This document shows, in pieces, positions 56,198 to 64,000 of a stretch of DNA of 64,000 nucleotides; position 1 is the first letter of the stretch; every line of letters starts with the position of its first letter. The stretch comes from Clarireedia homoeocarpa. Taxonomy: Eukaryota; Ascomycota; Leotiomycetes; Helotiales; Rutstroemiaceae. A program made the translations under genes and the position numbers. The DNA lies in assembly GCA_001465935.1 (NCBI GenBank), contig LNKV01000049.1, positions 124,001-188,000 of the forward strand, in the 5' to 3' direction. Below the pieces are notes generated by a model that was not told the DNA's origin, did no database searches, and was given only the letters and a program-made list of their open reading frames with translations.

Positions 56198-56275
56198 CTT
56201 AACACTTAACACTTAACACTTAACACTTAACACTTAACACTTAACACTTAACACTTAACACTTAACACTTAACAC
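56198..56275. repeat. (TTAACAC)n heptamer array
   Basis: About 11 perfect copies of a 7-bp unit, grading into ACACACATATATA. Confidence 0.92.
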
Positions 56276-56459
56276 ACACACATATATACATATATATACA
56301 TATACTCCAGCTACGACACAGCACAGCACAGCACAGCACGGTACAGGCACTGATGGATATGATTGAGATTTGGGAGGTCTTGGGCAGCATGCATACATGC
56401 ATGAATGTATGAATTTATGAAGATTAACTTTGAGATTATTTATTTATTTATTTGCTGTT

Positions 56460-56460
<1 letters not shown>

Positions 56461-56496
<36 letters not shown>

Positions 56497-56499
56497 GTG
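56461..56499. repeat. (GA)n dinucleotide tract
   Basis: GA repeats with two GGGAG interruptions, followed after a gap by (TA)n at 56626-56645. Confidence 0.85.
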
Positions 56500-56963
56500 A
56501 GGATTATTGCTTATTGCTTATTACTCGCTTGTACTGTATAGTTATCTATCCATCTAGTGTGTGAGTGTGTGTGTCTCTGTCTCTGTGTATCTCTCCCTCC
56601 CTTCCTCCCTCTCTCCCTCTATTATGTATATATATATATATATATCCGACATATCTGTCTCTACTTCTTCTGTCTCTGCTCCTGTATACCTGCTCTGTGT
56701 ATCTCCCCAACTCCCAACTCCCAATTTCTGCATATCTCGTGTATATCTATATGCATTCATACCAATTACCAAAGCCAAGCCAAGCCAAGCAAAAAAAAAA
56801 ACAATATATGCTCGCATTGTACAAACAGCAATTGCCGCGGCATTCCCAGCCAGAAACTCCTCGCTCAAAAAGAAACCCTGGAATCTCGGTTATTGCATCC
56901 CCCCCCACCCCCCATCCATGTGTATCCCAACGCCAACCATGCAAGTGAACAAACAAACAGACA

Positions 56964-59900
56964 TCAAACCTTCACCTCCTGCCCCACCTTATCATCCCCC
57001 TTCTCCTCCCCACCCTTCTCTTCCCCACCCTTCTCCTCCTTCCTCCTCTCCAAATCCTTCATAACCGGTTCCCTTGGCAAATCCGCCTTCTCCTGCTCCC
57101 ATCTCAACGTCCTAAAAATACCCTCCAGCCCCTTCCCCTCCCTCTTCGCCTTGACCGCCTCCTCCGCCGCCCCGACCCCCTCAAACGCCCCCCCAGCCTT
57201 CCACGTCTTCCTCTCTCGCATGACCCTCCACCTCCCCATAATCCCCAACCCGCCATCCTTCCGGCTCTCCTCCATCAGCCCCCACACCTCCTCAATAACA
57301 TCCCACCCATGCATAACCTCCTCAACCACTTTCCTCTTCTCCCTCTCCTTCCCCGGCCGCTCCAACGCAATGATATCTCTCCTGCCTTGCAAAATCCTCG
57401 CTTTGCGTATAAACGCTGTAGGTTGTTTCCCTCTCACCAACTGCTTGTGTACACCCTTTAACGTGTATCCGAAGGGTCCGATAATCGCCGCGATGTCCTT
57501 GAGCACGAACCCCGTGAGACCCATACCCACACCCTTGACGAAGCCTAGCGCGCCGTGATCTCGTGCCCCGGTATAAGGCTGCACCACCAACCCGGTCACG
57601 CCGTCGTAGATGCCGAAGACGAACTCCTCGCCGGCGGCTTTCAAACCGCTTTTCATGCCTGTGATGCGTGTGGGGCGTCGCACGGTCGTGTCGCCATATA
57701 GACGCGGTGCGTTGTGGAAGCCTTGAGCGAGAGCGAGGGAGAGATCCATGGGGGCGCGAGCGATAGCTTCGGCGGTACGGCCGAGGCCGAGGCCGACGTC
57801 GAGAGCAATTTCTTCGGCGGGGTTTTCGGATGGGTCAGAGGAAATAAGGGACGTGTTGTCGTTATCTTTGTCTTTGGGTTTACTGGGTTCTTCGGGTGGG
57901 GGATGGCTTCCCTGGCGTGTGGGTTCGCCGCTGGGCGTGTGATTAGAGAGCTCGGCTCCGAAGGGGCTTGATGGACCTGGCGGCTTGAGTCCTTGGCTTT
58001 CTGCTGGGCTTTCTGCATCGGCTGTGAGGGGTTTGGCGTTTTCTTTTCCTTCGGCGATTCCGTTCATTGGATTCTGAAGCCTTGTCTTTTCAACACTCTT
58101 TTTCGAATTACCGTCGGCGATTGAATTCCTCCCATTTCCGCTCCTCTTCGTTTCAATCGACATCCTCTTTTTCTTATGCATACTCCTCCTCTTAACCGTC
58201 TTCGCAATCTTAAACGGTACACTTCCTACACCAGCCGCAATGCCCGTCACAGTTCCCATAGTAGCCGTCGCAATACCTGTAACCGGCTCACCTGGTCCTT
58301 CGAAATCGTTCCACTCGAGATGCCTGATAAGTCTCAACTGCTTCCAAGTGATCTTCTTCTTTTCGACTAATATTTCGGCAGCCAGTGCACTAAATCGCAG
58401 GCTTGTTCCCTTCATACTCCATACTGCCACACGATCTTCGAGAATTGAGCAACGTATAGAATGATCGCCTCTGAGAGTGAGACTGCGATGGAATGATTTA
58501 ACGGCATTCTTGGCACCATCGCCTTCCGCTTCGATATCCCTTGCGATTTTCTCCACTGCTTCCCTTGCACTGTTAGTTAGACACTGCTTGATACCCTCGG
58601 CAAGTTTATCAGCCGTCAGATCCTTGTAAGGAACAGGTTCCGCTCCAGCCCCTGCGTTGCCAATCATGGAGCCCCAGAACTGCTGATCTCCGAAGAATGG
58701 GACGATCATAGTTGGTTTTCCACACTTTAGCCCAATAGCTGTTGTACCAGCGCCACCATGATGAACCACTGCTCTAACCTTGGGGAACAACCAGTCATGA
58801 GGTGTATTTTCCAGCATGAAGATATTATCAGGAGTATGCTCTCCACCTAGACCACCCCATCCTTTCGATACTAATGCTCGCACACCTGCTTTCTCCACAG
58901 CCTCGAAGATCATCTCCGTGAATCTATCTGGGTCATCAACAACAATAGACCCAAATCCAATATAAACTGGCGCTTCTCCAGCTTCAAGGAATTTGACTAA
59001 ATCCTCCGGTGGCTTAAACGTAGATGCAAGATCCAAGAATACAAAACCCGCAATATCGATTTCTGGTCCCCAATCCTTTGGCTTTGGTACCAGTCCAGGG
59101 GACCATAGATATGTATAAGGGACCTTCAAGCGATAAAGTTGTCCTGGCGCCCACAAGGTTGAAACGGGTTCTAAACCTAAGGTTTTGACTCTGAAATTAT
59201 TGACCAAATCACCCAGACCCTGCCAAGTCATCATCTCGACTAAAGGATACGACATAAAGTTAGTATACCCCGGATCAACATTTGTCTTCTTAATATTGGC
59301 TAAGGGATGTGGAAATGCTTGCGTGGGCGTATACGGGAAAGTAAACATTAAATGTAATGGTATGCCGAGTCGTTCTGCGCAATGAATGTGTGCGAAACTA
59401 GGAGGATTGGCAATGATGGCATCTGCAACGAATGGTGCCTTGTCGCCCATCATCTTGAGATTCGTAACATCCCTCTCCTCATCCGTAGCATTGATACATG
59501 CTCGCCAGAATCCTTCAAACATTTCTGCCATCTGAGCTCTTCGTCGTCCGACTTCTCCTGTCTTGAGTGTATCCATCTTTGGTATCATTCCTGGATTCTT
59601 CACCATGAATGCCATGAGTTCAGCTGGATCTCCGCCTACTGAGAAGAACTCTAGGCCTGAGTCATTCTGTACAAAATCTCGGAAAGCTGGATGAGTGGCA
59701 ATCCGTACCCTGTGTCCATACTCCTTGAGGTTCTTTCCTAGCTTCAGAAATGGCTGGATATCACCGCGACTCCCAATAACCATTACCACAATATTCAGTT
59801 TCGGCCGAGGTGCATCAGAGACAAGTGTCGCTTCTGAGTCATTTGACAATTTCTCTCTTTGGTGTTGTACGAGTGCAGCTTCTGGAGCTTCGTTCCCTCT

Positions 59901-60692
59901 TTTGTTATCAAGATTGTTGAAGAAAGTCGCTCCCAATGCCTTTGCGAGATAGCCTCGGTTGCTCGTTTCATGAACACTGATGTTCAACCGTCCATCCCTC
60001 TTGGATACCTTGCCTGTAGTGCTGTAATCATTATTCTTCACATGGAATCTATTGTATTTGCCTCTTCCTCTAGTATCCTTTGGGTTGTTTTTCTTCTTGC
60101 CAGGCATCAAAGCTTTCTTCTTTGGAGCTGGTTCGTGGTCCTCATCTTCGCTGCTGCTGCTCGAATTGTCATCCGCATGCGCATCTTGCGACTTTTTCCA
60201 GATTGCTTCGTTGAGCATCGATGTATTCGTACCATGTCTTCGCATGTTAGGAGAAAACGCGAATGGTCTTGACCCCCCTTGCGGTCTATCCGTTGCCCAT
60301 ACTTTCGTCTTGTTTATGTTGGGCCGTTGATCTTGCAGGACTTTCTTTGCAGCCACAGCAGGAGGTGTGTTTGTCTTGGCGCTGGATAACGATCTCATAG
60401 GGATTGTAGGTTGCGATGTTCCGTTGTTCGTAGAAACACCTTCATTTGGTTCCTCCTCTATTACGCTCCGTGTCAGATCCGTAGGAGCCGTGTCCACCAA
60501 ATTCGCGTTGGATATCGATCTTGAAGGTACTGCAGGCTGTTTTGTCTCTGTGCCACCTACTGACCCAGTTGTTTCTCCTCCCTCCACCACTTTACCTGTC
60601 TCATTTTCGGAAATTCTGTCAACTTTCCCCTCCATCACGCTTGGTCGTTGCACCGGCTCTTCGTTCGTCGCTGGCCCATTGTTGGCCGTCAT
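56964..60692 (-). CDS. Sterol-glucosyltransferase-like GT1 enzyme with VPS13/ATG2-like tail
   Basis: Large single-exon gene for 1242 residues. About 280 disordered N-terminal residues precede the N-terminal glycosyltransferase half (MVIGSRGDIQPFLKLGKNLK near residue 300, then SVGGDPAELMAFMVKNPGMI). The sugar-nucleotide half contains APVYIGFGSIVVDDPDRFTE and HHGGAGTTAIGLKCGKPTMI with PFFGDQQFWG near residue 640. These fit UDP-glucose:sterol glucosyltransferases. The PH and GRAM domains of Atg26 are not seen, so this is a separate paralogue class. After a low-complexity linker, residues 970-1080 have the glycine pattern AGEEFVFGIYDGVTGLVVQP, GALGFVKGVGMGLTGFVLKD, IIGPFGYTLKGV, which resembles the C-terminal region of VPS13/ATG2 lipid-transfer proteins. 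The ATG at 60692 is the first in frame. The acceptor substrate is inferred. Confidence 0.87.
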   Translation of the reverse strand: MTANNGPATNEEPVQRPSVMEGKVDRISENETGKVVEGGETTGSVGGTETKQPAVPSRSISNANLVDTAPTDLTRSVIEEEPNEGVSTNNGTSQPTIPMRSLSSAKTNTPPAVAAKKVLQDQRPNINKTKVWATDRPQGGSRPFAFSPNMRRHGTNTSMLNEAIWKKSQDAHADDNSSSSSEDEDHEPAPKKKALMPGKKKNNPKDTRGRGKYNRFHVKNNDYSTTGKVSKRDGRLNISVHETSNRGYLAKALGATFFNNLDNKRGNEAPEAALVQHQREKLSNDSEATLVSDAPRPKLNIVVMVIGSRGDIQPFLKLGKNLKEYGHRVRIATHPAFRDFVQNDSGLEFFSVGGDPAELMAFMVKNPGMIPKMDTLKTGEVGRRRAQMAEMFEGFWRACINATDEERDVTNLKMMGDKAPFVADAIIANPPSFAHIHCAERLGIPLHLMFTFPYTPTQAFPHPLANIKKTNVDPGYTNFMSYPLVEMMTWQGLGDLVNNFRVKTLGLEPVSTLWAPGQLYRLKVPYTYLWSPGLVPKPKDWGPEIDIAGFVFLDLASTFKPPEDLVKFLEAGEAPVYIGFGSIVVDDPDRFTEMIFEAVEKAGVRALVSKGWGGLGGEHTPDNIFMLENTPHDWLFPKVRAVVHHGGAGTTAIGLKCGKPTMIVPFFGDQQFWGSMIGNAGAGAEPVPYKDLTADKLAEGIKQCLTNSAREAVEKIARDIEAEGDGAKNAVKSFHRSLTLRGDHSIRCSILEDRVAVWSMKGTSLRFSALAAEILVEKKKITWKQLRLIRHLEWNDFEGPGEPVTGIATATMGTVTGIAAGVGSVPFKIAKTVKRRSMHKKKRMSIETKRSGNGRNSIADGNSKKSVEKTRLQNPMNGIAEGKENAKPLTADAESPAESQGLKPPGPSSPFGAELSNHTPSGEPTRQGSHPPPEEPSKPKDKDNDNTSLISSDPSENPAEEIALDVGLGLGRTAEAIARAPMDLSLALAQGFHNAPRLYGDTTVRRPTRITGMKSGLKAAGEEFVFGIYDGVTGLVVQPYTGARDHGALGFVKGVGMGLTGFVLKDIAAIIGPFGYTLKGVHKQLVRGKQPTAFIRKARILQGRRDIIALERPGKEREKRKVVEEVMHGWDVIEEVWGLMEESRKDGGLGIMGRWRVMRERKTWKAGGAFEGVGAAEEAVKAKREGKGLEGIFRTLRWEQEKADLPREPVMKDLERRKEEKGGEEKGGEEKGDDKVGQEVKV

Positions 60693-62028
60693 CTCAGGCA
60701 ATGTCTGGCAATCTCTGATCTCCGTCTAGTGCAGTGAGGTTAACGTAAAAGAATGTGCTTGTCGATTCAAATTACCATCAATCGATTAGCGTATCCGCTT
60801 AAGTAAGGTAAGGTAAGGTAAGGGAAGGTAAGGCAAGGTAAGGCAAGGTAAACAATGCCACTTGGAAAACGCGTGAGGATCTCGTGTATTTACCTTTTCC
60901 CTCCCTTTCCTGGCTTGTATTGTATGTAAAACAGCTGTAGGGAAAAATCCAAAGAGGCGATACACGCAAAGTATCACGGACAAAACAAGTAAAAAGCGCA
61001 AACACCCTTACCCAACTGGTCACAGACGCAGACGCACAGCAGCGAAAAGCGACCTAGATCCGCCGAATGGGACTCTCCCAAGCTATCCGAATCTCGATGG
61101 CCGAGCAAAAAGCCCCGATATATGACGTACCATTCCATTGAGCCATCGTTCGGGAAATTAAGCATACCAGCCACTAAGCCCTTTTCAGCGCCACATTCTT
61201 GATCCGCAATCCTTGTCCCAGCCCCAATCTAGGGAAAGCTGCATGGCCAAGATACTTCGCTTTTTTTCTTTTCGCAAGTGATCGAGAAAAGGTAACGTTG
61301 GACTCCGAAATGTGCATCGGAAAAAGTCACCACGTCATTTTGGGATGCAAGGGAAAATGCATAGGGGATCTGGACCCCTATGGACCCTTCTACCGTATCG
61401 ATGGAGATAATGAATATCCACAGTATAAAGTCCCTGAGTGGAGTCCAACGTCGGTTCACCACGCAAAACATGTGCCGACCCCGAGTCCTCCAAACAAACC
61501 TCGAGTTAGAATAGATTCCCGACAACTGAGCTGAGGAAGGGAAATATGTATGAGTCGTATCGCGTGCTGGCCACCAACGGGCGTTGGATGATGGATGATG
61601 GATGCTACGCTGATATCCGGCTCGCTCGGACTCACTTTAACACCTACACTCATCACTTGGGATTAAATAACTTTCACCACCCGAAACTGCCGCTCGACTA
61701 TTAGGTCATCATGTCATAATATCTAATACTCAGATTGACTAGCTAGCTGATAGGATGCAAAGATGTACAAAGTAAAGACCTTAGGAACGGAACATAAACA
61801 CTAAAGTGTGCGGCGCAGATATTGGGTGATAGTCCAGCTCTGTACAGCAATTCGTCTCCCACCCCAGAGAAGTTGTATCCGGAGATCCCAGGACAGGTGG
61901 CGGATGAATCGTATGATAAAAACACGTGCTCGTCGTGGTTGATAAGAATGAATGACGTGTCCCAAAATAACCAGATCAGTGTGGCATGACTAGAAGAGAA
62001 TGCACAGCACTGTCTTCATACCAAGCAC
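60693..62028. other. Intergenic region with AAGGT array
   Basis: Contains the promoter of the glucosyltransferase-like gene (right of 60692) and an (AAGGT)n array at 60803-60852. No coding region was recognised. A 111-codon plus-strand ORF at 61199-61534 looks like chance. Confidence 0.5.
60803..60852. repeat. (AAGGT)n array
   Basis: About ten GGTAA/GGCAA pentamers, the same unit as the array at 39128-39186. Confidence 0.9.
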
Positions 62029-64000
62029 CTACTCCTCCTCTTCTGTGCCAATATTCCTCCGAGCTTGCCAAGTCCTCATTTCGGCGTTTCGAGCTCTGAC
62101 TCCATCAATCCAAGTCCGTCCTTCATCCCCATTTTCTCTACCACCATATAAACCTCGAAAGCCATCATCGGTTAATCCTATAGGCGACGTAGATCTTCTG
62201 GAAACCCGGAGATCGCTCCCTCGATCTAAGGTGTTACTTAGCTGAGATGTGGTACCTCGAGTGATTTCATTGCGGTCTGTGAATAACCCTCTAGTTCGTG
62301 CCATTGATCGAGTTGTAGGTGCCGTGTAAGAAGGATGATAACGAGATTGATGTCGAGCTTCGGGTAGGTGAGCAGGTGTTTGAGGCTGCGATGAAGCAGG
62401 TAGAGAGTCATTGTAAACCGCATAATTCCTTGATGGAGTGTAAGCACGTGAAATAGGGACAGTGTGTTTCCTTGGGGTCGGGCGTCGTTGTGTGCGGCGC
62501 TGCGGTGATGGGGAAGAAGGTGGCGATGACCGGATCGTTGGAGGGCTGCGATGTAAGGGCGACCTCGCTCTGTAACCTGATATTATACGCACGGCAGCCT
62601 GCATGATACTGGTGCGCTTCCGATGGCCAGCTGACTGAGAAATCTATAAGCTGGCGACGAACGACTTTTATCATGAGTGACTTACGGGAGGACTTGAGGT
62701 CGCAGTTGTATTACGCTCTCTGCTCTGCGGACTGATAGGACTTGAAGTTGCTGGGTTCGGAGCTCTTCGAGGAAGGCTTTCTGAAGGACTTCTAATGGGG
62801 CTTGTTTCTGGGAATGTACCGTGACCTCCACTTCGAGGGGAGCTTGGAAGAGATCCTGCCTGGGAGACCGATCGACAAACAGTTGAAAAAGGTGGAGGCA
62901 ACGGTAACTGTGGAGATCCACCATCTGAAGACTTTGCGGATGCAAGAATCTGTTTAATTGTCGGACTACCCGGATTAGACAATTCTTCATCAGAGTATTG
63001 ATCAGCATCAACCTCTGGCTCACATTCGTTTTGGTTTAACGGACGGCCCGCGATGGATTCATTTCCCGTCATACCGTGAGACGATGTAGAAATCGATGGC
63101 TGACGTGAACTTTGCAATGAGCTTCCACGTAATTCCTGATGAAGATTGAGACTCTCCGTTGGCCGTGGTAAGCTATCTGTTGTAGACGATGATGAAACTC
63201 GTTCCTGTTCATAAGCAACACTAGATCTCTCAGAATCTTCAAACGAGAAGCTGTTCGTTTGATGTCTCAGTGTACGCGGCTGGCGTCTAGTATGAGCACC
63301 CTGGCGTCGAGCTGGCTGTGCGAAAATGATCCCAGGGGTATTATGGGTAGCTATGCGAGACACGACTCTGGGCGTCAAACTAGCCGTTGGCAGTCGTTCG
63401 GGTGAGCTAGAAGCATTTTGGGCCAGGAACAATGGAGAACGTGGTAGTCTCCCCCTGGCATATAACCCTTGCGTTGATGGAGGGAGAAGACGAGGAGGTG
63501 TAGAGGTCTCATCTGGTTCTGTAATGCGTCAGTAAGATTCGGCTCCGATGCCATGGGGCCGTGTTGGGTATACCAAATGGTGAGGAGGTTTGTGCTAGAT
63601 GATCGATTTCTTGACTGGGACTTTCAACAAATCCACCATAATGAAAGTCGTCTTTGGAAGAAGATGAGAGCAGTTGCGTAGAAAATTCCTCAAGGTGCTC
63701 GTCGTCATCTTCATCCTCATCCTCATCGACTTGCAGCTGTGAGGCTTCTGCCAACATAGAGTATCCATCCTCAGCGTAATAGTCCGAATCGCTAGATGAA
63801 TCAGACGAAGCGATAGAACTGAGGTCCTCCTTAGCGAGCTCTGGAAATTTCGTTTCCATAGTGCCAAGAGGCGAAGTAGCAGAATGCAGGGGATGGGATG
63901 GGCTTGATTGTCGATTTGTTTGGTTTGTTAAATGGCTTCCATCATTACCTGGTATTGCATTGACCAAGGGTCCATATATTCTGCTCTTTGGCGGTGCATT
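62029..64000 (-). CDS. Ser/Pro-rich protein of unknown function, 5' end beyond window
   Basis: Three exons are visible on the minus strand, with introns at 63519-63573 and 62635-62685; the upstream end is cut by the right edge. The first visible exon is Ser-rich with an acidic run (QVDEDEDEDDDEHLEEF). The second is basic and Ser/Pro-rich with repeated SSP and SPxS motifs (ETSPIRSPSESLPRR, ATSSPISPQSRERN) suited to proline-directed kinases. The last is Arg-rich (SPQRRTQRRPTPRKHTVP) and ends RNIGTEEEE. No enzymatic domain is seen and I do not recognise the family. Splice joins keep one frame throughout and both introns have normal donors and branch-like CTGAC or TTATAG sequences, so the gene is probably real. 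A disordered nuclear or cytoskeletal scaffold is one possibility, not a claim. Confidence 0.65.

Larger units (their letters stand above)
55794..56963. other. Repeat-dense intergenic region
   Basis: Convergent spacer full of simple repeats: a 52-base T run, GCATGCAT units, (TTAACAC)n, (ATTT)n, (GA)n and (TA)n. Long apparent ORFs here are repeat translations, not genes. Confidence 0.6.

Noticed and set aside
56557..57558. 333-codon plus-strand ORF across the repeats and the end of the glucosyltransferase gene
   Set aside because: A translation of simple repeats and the complement of the real coding strand.

Overview
The window is nuclear DNA of a filamentous ascomycete (Pezizomycotina). The genes carry short introns, mostly 45-65 nt, with GT..AG ends and CTAAC/CTGAC-like branch sites. 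Several products are typical of this group: an AcuK-type gluconeogenesis activator, a TCO89-type TORC1 subunit, an Mtr-type amino acid permease and a fungal PSTAIRE CDK. A leotiomycete (Helotiales) is my guess from protein flavour only. No virus, plasmid, CRISPR array or clear secondary-metabolite cluster is visible.

Layout. 0.7-16.9 kb is a gene block: MFSD5-type transporter, PEP carboxykinase, TCO89-like protein, Bfr2 (-), Ind1, an SPF30-like Tudor protein (-) and a Yju2/Saf4-type splicing factor. 17-29 kb is sparser: a class III sirtuin, an Mtr-type permease (-), a broken ferric reductase that looks like a true pseudogene, and a DHA1-type MFS transporter. 29-40 kb is dominated by simple repeats and holds one large gene, the AcuK-type activator, one probable 52-residue membrane microprotein, and riboflavin kinase at its right end. 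41-53 kb is compact again: CDK1 (-), an AlkB-family dioxygenase, an amidase with eight exons, an intron-containing tRNA-Glu(UUC) (-), the palmitoyltransferase Swf1 (-) and the telomere protein Rap1. 53.9-64 kb holds a fusion of HFCD flavoprotein, F-box-like and ankyrin-like parts, a large sterol-glucosyltransferase-like protein (-), and an unrecognised Ser/Pro-rich gene (-) that runs off the right edge.

Connections. The genes are mostly independent housekeeping genes. PEP carboxykinase and the AcuK activator, expected to be enzyme and regulator, lie 26 kb apart. Divergent pairs share promoters: Bfr2/Ind1 (186 bp), SPF30-like/Yju2-like (508 bp, both splicing factors), CDK1/AlkB (733 bp) and Swf1/Rap1 (549 bp). 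Least expected are the decayed ferric reductase, the flavoprotein fusion that lacks all three PPC-decarboxylase catalytic residues, the VPS13/ATG2-like tail on the glucosyltransferase, and three short introns that are stop-free and a multiple of three. Exon boundaries were read by eye from splice consensus and protein continuity. I see no convincing new multi-gene system.
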